NCBI GenBank assembly: GCA_023374025.1
Contig: SIJG01000083.1
Location: 581,876-645,875 of the forward strand
Reading direction: 5' to 3'
Source of the DNA: Heterodera schachtii
Lineage: Eukaryota; Nematoda; Chromadorea; Rhabditida; Heteroderidae
Length of the DNA: 64,000 bases
The position numbers were made by a program, and so were the translations under genes. How positions within the stretch are numbered: position 1 is the first letter of the stretch; each line of letters opens with the position of its first letter. Below the pieces are notes generated by a model. The model had not been told where the DNA came from. It saw only the letters and a list, made by a program, of their open reading frames with translations, and made no database searches. Of the stretch, positions 32,501 through 45,678 are shown piece by piece.

Positions 32501-35500
32501 AGAAATTTCGAATAGGAATTTAGGGCTCGACCTGGACAACCAAGCCCTGGCTTTTCCTGGACTCTTAATCCACGCATTTTCAAAATTTCGGAGAATTGTT
32601 AGACTAGACTTTCACATAAAATTCGAGAATCAAGAATTGGCAAGACCCGCAAAAGTGCCGGGAATAGGAATTCGAGATCGGCTTACATCCCGGATGCTAA
32701 TTCACATGAACACCCAAAGCAATGATCATTTTGACCAGCCCCTGATCAGTGACCAATTAATTGGTCGTCTCTGATCAATTAAGCCCTTAAAAGTCTCTGT
32801 CTGACCTGGTGCGGTGCCGCCGCGTGCGGTTGGCCCCCAGCGGTGCCCTGCAGCGCGACAACCGCCGCCGCGGTCGGTTGCAGCAGCGCGGCGGACGCAC
32901 CGCCGGCGACGCCGGACGGGCCTGGTTGCGTGGGCGTCGGATAGGCGGCCGAGCCGACGTTGAGGTACTCGTAGTAGGCGGGACCGGCAGCGGTGGCGCC
33001 GTAGCCAGCCGGCATGCCAATGCCACCCTTGGAGGAAGCCACATAGTAGTGCTCCAGCTGGGTGGGCATTTTGCTGAGGTCCTGTGTGCCAAAAAGGGGG
33101 TTAAATAGCGTTCGTAATTGATCGGGAAAATATTGATTGACTGTGGCTTTAGTGCCGAAAAGCAATGAATCGATAGGGTCAAATACTGATTGTACTATTG
33201 ATATATAGAAGTACTGGTGCGCAAAAAACTGATCAGCTCTGCTGGTGATTGTCAGACGAGTTTTCAAGATCATCCTGTGTGTGATCACGTGAATGAAATT
33301 TCAGCATAATGATCACAAACACTGTTTGATCAGCAAGCCGTGCGTCACTATGTTTTTTTCATCTTTAATCGAAGATGATTCGGAATGTCTGCCGATCAGA
33401 AAGGTGCTGATCAGCAGAACCACCATAAAAAAAGGTTAGAAGCAAAGAATTATCTCTGATCACTCATTTTTTGATAACTCAAATTTTACACTGATCATTG
33501 CCATTTCATATATTTCGATTTGACCATTCTTTGATTGAATTATCTCATTTTGACGTACTACCAAAATGTCTCATTGTGTTGGCCGAATTTTTCATTTCCT
33601 CCCCCCCCCCCTATGGTCGTCCCAAATGGATCGATCAATTTATTTCCAATTTTCGCGCATTTTTGGGACCCGCCGACGACGACAATTTTCCGATTACCGC
33701 CACCCGCCGCTACAATTTTGCCCAATCACATCCAACAAATGTTCACCAATTTTCGTTTCATTTGGCGAAAGTGGGGGTGGGGACAACAGAGACAAAAGTG
33801 AAAACAACAAACAGAGAAAAAGGGAAAGGGAAAGGGGGGAATGATCGGACAGATCGAAGCGAGGGACTGATCAGGATGGGACTGATCGGAACATTAAAGC
33901 AGATGGAAGGGTGGGGCAGAGACCGGCGGCTGATGGAACTGATCGGATTGGACCAGGATGGGACTGATCGGAACCTTGGAACAGAAGGAAGAGACTGATT
34001 GGACGGACAGATCCGAATGATCAGCGAAAGAGGGGGAGATCAGCAATGGGACTTATCAATTAGGCTAATTGGCTGTAGGAAGTGAGTGACCAATGGTTCG
34101 GACTGATCGACAGATTGTACTGATCAGGATGGGGTTGATCGAAACGTTCAAGCAGATGAAAGGGTGGGACAGAAAGCGGCTGCTGGAACTAATCGGACAG
34201 ATCCGAAAGATCAGTGAAAGGGTAATGAAGCGGCAGAGACTGATCGGGCGGGCTAATCGGCAGCAGGAAGTGAGTGACCAATGGTTGGGACTGATCGGCG
34301 TGCGGATGGGACTGATCATACTAATCAGCGGAAGAAATTGATCAAATTGATCAGCGGAAGCGATTGATGTTCTGCTCGCGCCGAAGGGTAAAGGAACTTC
34401 TTCTTCCTCGGCTGATCAGACTGATCAACGTGAGCAAACAAACTGTTGAGAATTGACTGATTTTCTGACAGATGCATATTAAAATGTGCGGGGGCGAAAG
34501 TGAAAAAAAATAAATGATATAGAGATGCTAAATGTGATAATTGATAACGGAAGTGGCGCTAGAAGAATTTAAAGGTGAAAGCAAAGGTGTGAAGGTGATT
34601 TGGATCAAAGACTGATTTGTGTGTGATAAGGAGAGACAGTGTTTTTTTTTTTGTTGGTTGGCAGTGAATGATCGGAGAAAAAATTTGTATGGCATAATTT
34701 GGGACTGATCCGAGATCAGCCGGGACAACGATTTTGAGTCTGATCAACGACGGTGGTGGAGAGAGTGGAGATTAGACTCGGATTTTGAGTGAGAGATCAG
34801 CCGAGATTGGACGCTGATAATTATCAAAGGAATGCATTGATAATTTTGGAGTGATCAGATAAAGAAGTATGTTGCATGGATATTGATTGGAATTTGATAT
34901 TATGAGCAAAGGACGGAGCCGGACTGTGGTGATTAGGAACTGAGTCAACAGATTATAGAAATTCGGGGAATGATTGCCAATCTTTTGGGACTGATCAACA
35001 ACAAATTGGCCATTTAAGCACTGACCTGAAGGCACGGATGTGTCAGCGGGGCCAAATCGATGGGCTCCTGCTTGGGCGAAAAGTCCATCATCATGGCACT
35101 GTTGGTGGACGAGCTGTTGCTGGCGTTGGCACGGCATGGCGGTGCCGTTTTGATCACCTGAACATACGGGGGAAATTTGGCACAAAGAATGATCAGAGCA
35201 AAAGGTGATCGATAATCATTCAAATAAATTAAAGAAGATTGCCAAGATCATCAATAATTAAAATGATGACTAATTAAATCAATTATTGATCAACTAAAAT
35301 AACTGTGATCATATCAGCTTGGAAATGAGTGAGACCTAATCTTTTTGATCGTTCACGAAAGTGATCAGAAATTTCACATTCCTTGTGATCAAGTGGGTCA
35401 GATCAGCTGCGTTCTCACCCATTGATCAAACTGGTCAGATCACTTTCATATTAGCAGGAATGATCAAAATTGCTCAGCCACTTTGATCACTGCTTTATCC

Positions 35501-35770
35501 CGCCACACATTTTGATCAGAGATCACTACTTGACAAGTGATCAGGTGATCGATCACCCACCTCACACAAATTACTCACCGAGCTTTGTCCGTCCATGACG
35601 AACATTTGTCCGTTGTTGCTGTTGTTGGCGTTGTTTGTGTTGCCTGCGATCACTCCTCCCCGTTGTTGCTGTTGTTGTTGTTGTTGTTGTCGTTGGTGGT
35701 GTTGCTGCTGCTGGTGGTGGTCAAAATTTGCTGCTGCTGTCGGTGTTCCACCACCACCGTATTTCATCAT
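23562..35770 (-). CDS. grh-1: Grainyhead/CP2 transcription factor (GRH-1)
   Basis: Seventeen exons: 35770-35579, 35157-35026, 33081-32806, 32186-31982, 31449-31298, 30793-30560, 30152-30003, 29886-29821, 29373-29266, 28959-28855, 28782-28624, 27873-27795, 26078-25800, 25313-25244, 25177-25077, 24613-24544, 24009-23562; 2826 nt, 941 aa, all phases agree. Grainyhead proteins drive epidermal and cuticle gene expression. Residues 1-400 are a Gln/Asn/Ala-rich activation-type region. The CP2 DNA-binding domain spans about 418-612 ([99 protein letters not shown]). The dimerisation domain is about 700-805 ([51 protein letters not shown]). An unusual His/Asn/Ser/Gln tail of about 135 aa follows. Intron 7 starts GCAAGT. 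A stop codon directly precedes the first ATG. Confidence 0.95.
26592..26615 (+). repeat. Dispersed GC hairpin repeat, copy 2
   Basis: CGGCGGTGCC and GGCGCCGCCG around loop GATT, in the grh-1 intron between exons 12 and 13. It is followed by GAAGGAAATTTTTT and later ATTTCACCCAAAA, similar to the other copies. Confidence 0.65.
29419..29515. repeat. Tandem duplication, 41-bp unit
   Basis: AGATCAGCCTGGGCCTGGGT and CCAGGCCTGGATTTTTCCT occur twice in direct succession (29420-29460, 29461-29501), then decay into GGATTT/CCTGG words to about 29590. It lies in a grh-1 intron. Confidence 0.75.
33840..34320. repeat. Tandem duplication with TGATCGG words, unit about 215-225 bp
   Basis: Two long copies in grh-1 intron 2 share CTGATCAGGATGGG, AAGCAGATG(A/G)AAGGGTGGG, CGGCTG and then GGAAGTGAGTGACCAATGGTT and GGACTGATCG. 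Open frames here are by-products of the repeat and show no protein family. Confidence 0.65.
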
Positions 35771-36427
35771 CTACCGTATGACTCACAATCTGTTAAAATT
35801 GAATTGGCATTATCATTTTGTTTAAATCTTTTTTCAATGACCACAAATGGGATAGAAAAAAACAGTCTCTTTAAATATTTTGGCCTTAAGCTTTTTGGGG
35901 TTTTACTAGCACATTTATCCGGAAGTTTAATTTAAAATAAGTAATTATTTAGGCAAAAACGAATATCCATAAAATGGAGCAAAATTTTTAAAATTAAATT
36001 TTAAAATCGCCATTTCTTGGCACAATTTAATCGATAAGTGCCGTTTTCTCAGGGGGTGTTTTTAATGAATTTTAAAAATTAATGTGTACATTTGGCAAAA
36101 TTACACTCTCCCGCGTTTTACGGCATTTCTACCAAAGGGGTGGCCTAATTATTGAACAAAATTTTGGTTTTTAAATTTTAAATTTCCCATTTTTGGCAAA
36201 ATGTCCCCCCCCCCTCCCCCCCTCGTGGCGCGTGTAATTTGTGTGTTCCATTTTGATGCCCGAGAATCGTAAAATGCGAGAGGAGCGCAACAACTCAAGC
36301 GAAGAAGAGCCCTGTGGCAATTATTGGCTCCCCCGGCCCATTGGCGTTGTGTTGCTGCTGCAGGGCGAAAAAAAAGAGAAACTCCGCCCAAATGCCCGCG
36401 GGGCAAAAAATGATTGGACAACAAGCG

Positions 36428-36480
36428 GAGAAGAGGGGGGGGGGGGGGGGGGGGGGGGGGGAGGGGGGGGGGAGGGAGGG
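36428..36480 (+). repeat. Poly-G tract
   Basis: Nearly 50 bases of almost pure G broken by single A residues, the longest G run in the window. It has strong G-quadruplex potential. Confidence 0.85.
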
Positions 36481-39400
36481 ATACGGTAGTGTCACTTTAA
36501 AAAACACGGTAAAACAAAAAATTAATTTTAAATAATATTTAAAAATGAGTTAAATTTGTTTTCCATTTAATTTGGCATTTTAAAATGCTCTTAAAACTTA
36601 AACATTATGCCAAGAACTTCTTTTTTTAAATTTTCAACAGTTTTCCTTTTTTGCCCACCCAAACCAAAAATGTACAAAATTGCCCAGTCGGACGGGGCGC
36701 CGGAAACAGCTGCGGAACATGGCGCGCGCCAAACTTGTTGAAAATGCGGTGCGGGGTTCCCTCTCCGAAAACGAGTTCACTTACACTCACTCACTCACTT
36801 CCCCACGAGGGGGGGGGGGGGGGGCAGACAAAAATGCAACAGCAACACAACCACCACCACCGCAAAATCCAGTTCAAATTTGGGGGAGGGGGGGGGGAGG
36901 GGGTGGGGTCGGAGGTCAGTGAAATGTGTCACGCTGTCGCCGGATTGGGGACACGGGGGACGGGAGGGTGCGCGGGGTGTGGGGAGGGGTTTGGCGTGAA
37001 CTTGTTCCCCCCCCCCCCACCGCCTCCCCTTTGCCCCGGGTGCCCCCACTGCTCGGCCTCTCCCCCCCCCCCCTTCCGACCAGCCAAAGCCAAAACGGGT
37101 CCCTCCCTCCCTTCCCTCCCTCACTGACTGCCCTGAACCCCCCCCCCCCCCACAGCACCCTCAGCCGGTACTGCTACTGCTGCCAGCTGCACCACGATCA
37201 TCACTACCAGAACCCAGCCCCACCGCAAGAACGAGTTCGTGCCCCTCCCCCGCCCCCCTCAGCGCCGGGTCCCCCCATTTTCCCATTTTGGAGGTCGGGC
37301 CTCCTCCGTCCCCTCCCCTCTTCCATTTTTGGAGCAGCAACGGCTGAGACAATGAGGGAGACAGAAGAGCAGCGAGGGCACCACAGCACAACAACCAGCA
37401 CCACAATTTTGTTGGTTCTGTTCTGTGCTGGTGCGGATCAGCAACAACACACAATTTGGTGTGGCTCTGATCATTTACACTCAGATCAGACACTCTCTCT
37501 CTGATCAATTCTCCAACTGATCGTCGCAAAGCGAGCTGATCCGGACAGATTTGTTGGCCCTGCTGGCCTCATTACCCTCTGATCAGTTTTGTGATCAGTC
37601 TCCTGATCAGTTTTGGTATACGAGTGAATGCCCGCGCCATTTTCGGCTCGATGATTTATATACCCCTCATTTTGATCAAGGAATTGTGCTAATACTTATG
37701 CTGATCAATACAACTGTATTTTTTGTGTCACATTTCTTTGTTAATTTGTTCTTTCCTCCACAATTTATTTCACATGGCTATTACCCACTCTCCTCCCAAT
37801 TTGATCAATCAATTAACGCAAATAAAATTACTCGATCGATCCCTATGGTGTGACCGCCCAATTTGATCAACAATTCCTTGATCCATCTGTGCCGCGATCA
37901 ATAATTGATCCGATCACTCATTTATTTATCATACTCCATTATGAAAATTTTAGTCTGATCACTTGATCAAAGCCCCAAGGTTCTCTGATCAGTCAGTCCT
38001 TGCGATTCGACGCCAGACTCTATCCATTTTATTGCTTTTTCTTTAAAAATCCTGTTCCGAGCAGTTCCGCGTTTTCATATGCTTCGCGTCCGCTTTATTA
38101 TCGGCTGCATAAATTTCGCCAAATATTTCGGCACATAAAAATTGAGTGCTTCATCATACTTTAGCACCCAAAAAATCAATTAAATGAAATTGGCGTATAA
38201 TAATAATAATTATTATTATTGTTATCTGCGCATGGATCTCTCCCAAACATAAAGCCAATCCAAAAATGCTATGATCAGTAGTGTGGATGGGATCGATCTC
38301 GGCCAAAACAAATTAGATTTTGCCGGGATCAAGACCAAGCCAGCAAATTTTCAGGGATTATTCCGATGCCGGCAATAGAAAATGGCATTTGGCATCCCGA
38401 AAAATGGGAGATGAACTCGGTTAAATTGCACTGATCAATGATGAACATGTTAGTCTTGGCACCACAAGAGCCTAGCAAAATGATCAGAAACAGGAAAACA
38501 ATAATCTCGACAGGATCCTGATCTAGGTCAAGTCCAGTCTAGGTAGCCGGACTGTACCGTTCAGTTCAGCCCCCCTCCCCCCCCCCCTGCTGGGTGCCCC
38601 CGTGTCGGGTGGGTGGGACCTGTTCTTGCCCCTCCCTGCCCCCGCACCACTTGCGCACTTTCCCATGCCATGGCCCCCGCTGAACCGGTTGGATCAGTTC
38701 AAAAGTCACTCCACAACTGATCAGAGAAAGGTCACCCATAAACCCACACATTCATTTTCATTCATACATTCCCAAAATTTTTGTGTGTTTCTTCCTCTGC
38801 TGTTGTTGTCCCTCACCACGCCACGCCACACCATTTGAGCGTGTCCGCGTTCGCGTCATGTGTTACAAAACAGGCTAACAATCAGTCAGCAGCACAAAAT
38901 TTGGGGCCGGGGGGGGGGGGGGGACGGGTCCGTCATGGGCCCGTGGACATGGTCACCGGGTCAACAGCTGTAGCAGAAGCGGGTCCCCGATCCCCTCCCC
39001 CCCCCCCATTAGCGCCCAATTTGTTTCTGTTTCTTCACCCTTTCCGCCCTCTCTCTCTGACTTTAGGGACCGACCGCCGGCGGGGGCGGGGGCCGAACGG
39101 GGTCAGCAGCCGCCGTCCCCAAAAACGACAACAACAACAACATAACAACAATACATAAGAGATCATGATGGGGGGGGGGGTGGACAGTGAGGATGGAGAT
39201 GATCCGGTCTGGTCTGGGCTCTTCCACCTCATCAGCCCCACCAGCAGTCCAGCCAGTTCCATCGCCATCATCTTGCAGTCAGTGTGTCATTCAGTCAGTC
39301 CCACTTAGGGAGGAGGCGCGGGGGCGGGGGCGGGGGGAGGGGGACGGGGTGCCGAAACTGGCGAAAACGGAGGGGGACAGCAGCAGAAGGAGGGGGAGGG

Positions 39401-40535
39401 GGAAGAACAGGACAGGCGCGGAGGCGCAGGAAGGGTTCTGCTCTGCAGCAGCAGTTTCTGTGTGTATATGTGTGTGAACTCGAATTTTGCTGCTTGGAGC
39501 AGTCGCTTATGGGGGAGGAGGGAGCTGGAATTTGTTGGGGGACCCGCCCCCAGAAAACGGGGGGGGGGGGGGGGAGAATGAGCTGCTGATGTTTCTGCTG
39601 GACAGGAGGAGGGAGCAGCGGCGATCAGCCGAGCACAGGGGGGACGAAGCTGGTGGACTCGGTCCGCGCGGAGGGGAGCGGAGGGGGACGGGGGCATCAT
39701 CGTCGTCATGGACTGCTGAAGATTGGGGGAAGGGGACGGGGGAGGGCGAGGAACACCCAGCAGCAGCAGCCCGGTCCCAAAACCAGTCCTCCTCCTCCTC
39801 CCCTGCCCCTTCCCCCACCTCCTCCAGGGGGACGGATGGGAGGGGGCGGGGGAGGAAGAAAAGGTGCTGCTGCTGGAAGAACCAACCAACCGACGACGAC
39901 GACGACACACAACTCAAAAGTGGGAGGAGGTGTGGGGGGGGGGAGGGGGAAGTGGGGCTGGACAGGACAGGACCCCCCCCCCCCCCCCCAGGGCTCCGAT
40001 TCCTCCCCCCCCCCCCCCAATCGCCCCCCTGCTGTGATGTGTGGTGGGAGGAGGATGCTGAGGAGTTGTGTGAGTTGTGCGCTGCTGCGCGGGCGCGGGC
40101 GAGCGGACGGAACGACGACGACGATTTTGAGGGGGGCGGGGGAGGGGGGCATGGGAGAAGAAAGTTCCCCCCCCCCCTACTCCGCCCCCCAGGGGGGTGG
40201 GGGGGGGGACAATGGATGGAATGGGATCGTCGTCGTCGTCGGTCGTCAACGACGGCGGGCGGGGGAAGGGGGGGGGGGACGAATCGCTCATGCACAACGC
40301 GCGGACATTGGCGGCGGCGGCTGGCGGCAAAATCGGCGGAGGATGAAGAAGAAAAGGGATCGGCGGACGGACGGAGGCGGACGGAAAATTACCCACCGAA
40401 TGTCCCTTCTGTCCCCCGCCCCCCGCTCTTCGGCTTTTTTTTCCACGAAAATGGACAGAGACACAGAAACACCCCTTCTCTTGCTGCTCTCACTTTTCTC
40501 CGTTTTTCTTCCGATCACTATCTCTCTCACCGTCT

Positions 40536-40700
40536 CTCTCTCTCTCCTCCTCCTCCTCCTCTCTCTCTCTCACCGTCTCTCTCTCTCCTCCTCCTCCTCC
40601 TCTCTCTCACCGTCCTCCTCCTCCTCCTCCTCCTCCTCCTCCTCCTCCTCCTCCTCCTCCTCCTCCTCCTCCTCCTCCTCCTCCTCTCTCTCTCTCCCCT
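40536..40700 (+). repeat. (TCC)n microsatellite with (TC)n flanks
   Basis: CTC/TCC triplets run almost unbroken from about 40613 to 40685, preceded by alternating TCTCTC and TCCTCC blocks and followed by more TC-rich sequence to about 40980. It is a polypyrimidine/polypurine tract. Confidence 0.9.
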
Positions 40701-43155
40701 CTCTCTGTCTTCTCTGTCTCCCTCCTTACCTCCCTTCTCACTCTCTTCCACTTTCTTTCTCATTTTCTCTTCCGATCACACACTCTATCCTCGCTCTTCT
40801 TCCTTTTCTCTATGTCTCTCTCATACACTCTCTATACCCCTTTCTTTCTGTCCCCCCCCCCAATTTTTCCCAGTTCACTCGTCTCTCTCTCTCTTCCCCC
40901 TTTCTCTCTCTCCCAAATAATCCGTTTTCTTCTCTATTTTCTTTTCCCCTTTCCATCTCTCCTCTCTCCCTCATTTGTGTGTTCTTTTTGTCCCTCGCGA
41001 GGGGGCCGGGGGGAGATTTCTGTTGAAACTTCTGCTACTACTTCAATGGCGACGACTTTCAGGATCGGCTGTATGCATTTTGGTGGCGGCGGATGAATCG
41101 GCTCGCTCGGCTCACCGCCGCCGTCCATCGTCCACCAGCAGCAGCAGCCCGTTGGATTTAGGGGATGGCGATCGTCCCCTTGGGGGCTCGGATCGGATGG
41201 GATGGGATCGGTTGGGTTGGATTGGGTTGGAGCGACGACCCAAATCCGTCGCCGCGATCCGACCCCATCCGCCGCCGGAGGCGTCGTTGCACTCCCCGCG
41301 CGACCGTCGCCCCCCCCCCCCGGGCGAGATCCGCAAGGGATGGACAGACGCCATGCCATTTTCACCCAAAAAGCAATTTAGCGGGTGGTAGGGGGGGGGG
41401 ATTTGTTGTGCATGCAGCGGGTGGGTGCCCGCTGGCTGTCCCACCCCCGTGGCGACGATTTTCCCCCGATTGCCCCCCCCCCCCCCGGTGCGTCGGTCGT
41501 CGACGTTGTGACAGATGATGACGGATCGGCTGAATGACCCCCATATATGTACATATAATAAGCAAAAGCAGCAAGAACAGCATTGAATGTGTGGTGGTGT
41601 GCTTCGGCACATCCCTCCCCCGCCGCGCCGGCGGCGGCGAAAATCCACGAAAATCAAAACGGCGCCGCCGACCGACGACCCCAATTTCCGCGCCAATGCA
41701 AAACATTCGCTGTTCCCTTCCTCCGCCTCCTCAATCCATTAATTATATATTCGGATGAAATCTATGGAGTGAGTGTATTATGCTCTGCTGATCAGCAAAT
41801 CCCTGTCGCTTTTTCGAAAATCCGTAAAGCGCACAAACGCCGCCCCCCCAGGGCAAATTTTCATAAATTTTCCGAAAATTCTCTGTCGTCAAATAGTGCG
41901 CGCAAAACTGTCTTTTCGCCGGCGGTTGCTGCTGATCATCATTTCACTGAAATTGATTGATGTCTGTCGGCTGATCAAAACGCGACGATTTTTCATTTGG
42001 GAAAATCGCCAAATGAGAGAGACATAACGCCAAAAAATCGGAATTAAATTAAAAAAAAAACAAAATAATAAAATAACCATTAAATCGTCCGTCCCTTCCC
42101 CCATTTTTATTTTTAATTATTGTTCAATAGAGCCCCCCCCCCCAGGGTAAGACGGACTGATGAGATGAATGGTGGGCCGATCGCCGGAGGGGGCGGGCGG
42201 CGTCTCTCGCCCCCGCCCCACCATCTTCAACTTGGCGACGCGTTGCTGTTGTTGTTGCTGATGACTCTAAAGCAATTCGCTGATGAGTTGCACTCTCTGC
42301 GTCTATGCCTCGCAAAGTTTTTTCTCATTTCTCTGCACTCCCATTGTTTTCTTGCTTCTCTGCTTTCTCTGGCTGTCTTTCTCCATCGGTATGCTCTTTC
42401 TTTGTCCTCTAACTATCTGATCAAAGCTAAAGCACACAGTCTCTCAGCCTCCGAACGTATCTCTGCTGTCTCTGAGTGCCGCAAAACTTCAACTTTTTCT
42501 CTTCCTACCTCTCAAAATTACACACTCTCTATCTCCCTCTCCTCGTCTTCCTACCCTTTCCTCTTTCTCTAATTGTTTTTTGTTCTGATCTCTAACTGGT
42601 GCGCAACTCCCTCTCCATTCTCTCTCTCTCTTTTCTCTCGCTCTTTCTCAATCTCTCTCAAAATTACACACTATCTTTTCCCCTCTCCTTGTCTCCTCTC
42701 CTCTCCGTCTCTCCTCTTTCCCCTTTCTCTGTTGTGCCATTTCCTTTTTGTGTCTGCCGTTGTGCACAAGCCCGAAGCACATCCTAAATTGAAATGTGAT
42801 GAAGAGGAGGATGATTTGCTGCTGATTGACTGATGGTAATCAAAGGGTATGCCGCGGGTTACGGTAACGCACGCGATGAGTCACAACGAAACTACGAACG
42901 CATTGGCAAATGATAATGATACATACCCATGTACTAATCATTTCCTTATTACCAAAAACGAAAAAAAACACACACACATAAAATGGACGCAGAATTTGGC
43001 ACAAAAACGGCGAAGCAAAAAAAGTCGCACAAACGTGCCAATCGGTGGTGCCAATGGCATTTTAGTGAAAACCATTTTTGAAAAAAAAATTGAGAAATCG
43101 GAATAGCTTTTCGAGGCTTAAAATTTTTAGAAAATAGGAATAATTTCATCACTAT

Positions 43156-43301
43156 CAGGGCTGGGTGTAACTGAATTTTCAATTACGGAAACCCATCATA
43201 AAACATAATTACTGCGATTTTCTCAATTAAGGAAATCCTCCGTAATTACGGGGGTTCAAAAATGCCGTAATTTCCTTAACCTGTAATTACGCCCAGCCCT
43301 G
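43156..43301. mobile_element. hAT-like MITE, 146 bp, CAGGGCTGGG termini
   Basis: The left end CAGGGCTGGGTGTAA and the right end TTACGCCCAGCCCTG are inverted repeats with one mismatch. The interior is rich in AATTACGG and its complement. The flanks ATCACTAT and GTCACTGA share TCACT in register, suggesting a decayed 8-bp duplication. Related copies: 55138-55282 and the truncated 17176-17295. Confidence 0.75.
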
Positions 43302-45678
43302 GTCACTGATTGGCTGATTTGTGCACTGTTAGGAACAAAAACGGCTCCTCATGTTCTAAGCCAATGGCACCACAGTGCCAAAAAAAAGTCTAAGAAAACT
43401 TCTCCGGGATTCATGGAAAATTTAATAAAAACTAAGGCTTTACAATTAGAGGCGGTGATGGTTCCACTTTTCAAGGCTCTCATCCCACTGTGTGAGTTTC
43501 CAGAAATTGCCTAGGCCTGGGGGCATTAATGATGCGCGAGACTGATAATTTTTCGAGACTTGGTACTCGAGACCGAGTCGAGACCGGAAGAATTCGAGCC
43601 CGAGGCACCCAAAAACAATCCGAAAATTTTGCTCGATTCGGCGAACTCTAACAAAATTAGTTCTTTGAATACATATATCGCCTTATTTAGCAACCACAAC
43701 AAAATTCATAGGCCCTGAGAATTGTCGCGGTTAATTACAACCGAATTTTTTTTCAAAAAAAAAAAATTTGTTTTTTTTTTGTCGGCACAATTAATCAAAA
43801 ATTTGTCTGTCGTCCGTCGGTTGCCATGTGATTATTGATGATGTTCCAGTGTTCATCACCACCAAAACTGAACAATTACATATGTTGCACATACACTTCT
43901 TGAACACAACAAAATCTTTTTTTCGTGGTCCATTGTTTGTCCGTCCGTCCGTCGATTGTTCTTTCAGCGCCCGCCGCCCGTCGTCCCCTGGAGGCAAAAT
44001 TTTTCGATTTTTCGCGCGCCCATTTCCCCTGGGGGGTTGTGTTTGCCCATCGCCGCCCCCCCCCCGCCCCAATCGTTGTGAAGTGGACGAATTTGGGCGG
44101 GGGGACGGGGCGTAATTACCCGCCATTTTTTCGTTACGAAGCACAACACCCACCCCACCACCATCAGCACATAATGGGCAAAAATAAGCCCCATGAGGGC
44201 GCACGGGCGGGAGGGAGGCACACAAAACAGAGCGCCAAAGGGACTGAAATTTTGAAAAAAAAACGAAACGCCAGGGAAAAATTGGAACGGAGAAAAATTG
44301 AATTTTCGTTTTCTTGGGAGTGAAACGACGCAGAAAAAAAAATTGGAACGACGGGAGAGAAAATTGGTAGTCGTAATTCGCGCATGTAGGCAATTAATTA
44401 ATTAGTCATTAGCAAATGGGGAAAGCTATAAAAAAGTAACAAATTGGAAAGAGAATTATTTCCGAGTGTAATTTTAAAATTAAATTTTTAAAATTTAAAA
44501 ATTTAAAGGGGGAATTAAATTAGGGTAAATTTAATTTAATTGATTTCAAGGTCCAAAAAACCGAGATCTGAAATTGAAAGTCTCGAGAAAGATTTGCGTC
44601 CCGAAAACCGAACTTAAATTTCATAAATTTAAAATTCGGACTAAAATTTATAATTTATATTTCAAAAAATATTTTCGTAATTTTTTGCGGCTTTTTGATC
44701 CAAATCCGTAAGGCGAAATAACCTCCATTTTGGGCTGAGAATGGATGGTTAAACAAATAAAGAAATCCTGCTCTCATTTGACCGCCATTTGACCCTCCAA
44801 AAATTCCGAAAATCCAATTTTGGGAATTCCCCCCGGGGGATGCGCGACTTTTTTTTAATCGAAGCACCAAAAACAGCCCATTAAAAGCGGCGGGGGACAG
44901 AACAGACTGACTAATTTGACTAGTGAAGAATAAAATGCATTCATATGTATGAAATACTATTTGGTAATAAAAAGGGAAAAAGAATTTTTAAAATGTGAAT
45001 AATTTAAAAAAAGAGTAATTTAATTGATGGACCAAAACAGGACAAATGATCACTATTAATCAAATGAGTGATCAGACATTCCGATCATTCCACTAAAAAA
45101 GGTATAATTTGTGATCGATCGGTGCTGAATAAAGAAGCGAACGTATGAAGTGTCTTGATCACAAATCTGATCAGATGGGATTTTCTGAAAATTTTTTGAA
45201 TTTTTGGGCGTTTTAGTGCTAACAAAAAGTGAGATTTTAAGGGTGTTGAAAAGCTCTTTCTGAACAGACAGGCATTCTGCTAACTGATCAATGGCATTAT
45301 TATAAACTTTGGTTACGAATTGTATACAAAAAAAATATTTTAATGCTTAAGCGAACCAATTAATTCATTAATTAATTATAAATAATTAAGTAATTTATTG
45401 AATTGCATAGGGCTAATAAAAAAGGAATAAAATATTAATAATAATAATAATAATACATTTCAATATTATTACAAATTACAATAAATAAAATTGTTTCATG
45501 ACAGCAGCAAAAATGGTGGGGGGGGGGCATATGGTAAGGTATCGTATCGTAACTACGATTTACAGTATATATGCAATGGGAATAATTGGAGGGATCATCC
45601 AACAGCAGAAGAGCAGAAAATGAGTCATTTTTCAAAAAAAAAAAATGGAAAATTCTCCCGCAAGGCGCGCCTCTCTGA
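43302..45678. other. Intergenic region, no gene seen
   Basis: AT-rich with CTCGAG-type words (43530-43610, 44550-44600), a CCGT repeat patch (43940-43960), short poly-C runs (44050-44070) and a (TAA)n run at 45430-45455. No coding sequence recognised. Confidence 0.45.

Larger units (their letters stand above)
35771..43155. other. Large gene-poor region upstream of grh-1, GC- and homopolymer-rich
   Basis: Contains long poly-G/poly-C runs (for example 36428-36470, 36811-36824, 37005-37018, 39969-39989), a TGATCA-rich tract (about 37440-38540) and GGGGA/CCCCT purine-pyrimidine tracts through 41500. Long open frames on both strands here (for example 39487-40920 plus and 39507-40295 minus) are low-complexity Gly/Pro/Ser/Arg strings. 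They come from the base skew and match no domain. Distal promoter or 5' UTR exons of grh-1 could lie here, but I cannot show one. Confidence 0.5.

Noticed and set aside
39487..41026. Long plus-strand open frames (over 450 aa) in two frames
   Set aside because: They consist of Gly/Arg/Pro runs then Ser/Leu runs translated from GGGGA and TCC repeats. Both strands and several frames are equally open, and no domain is visible.
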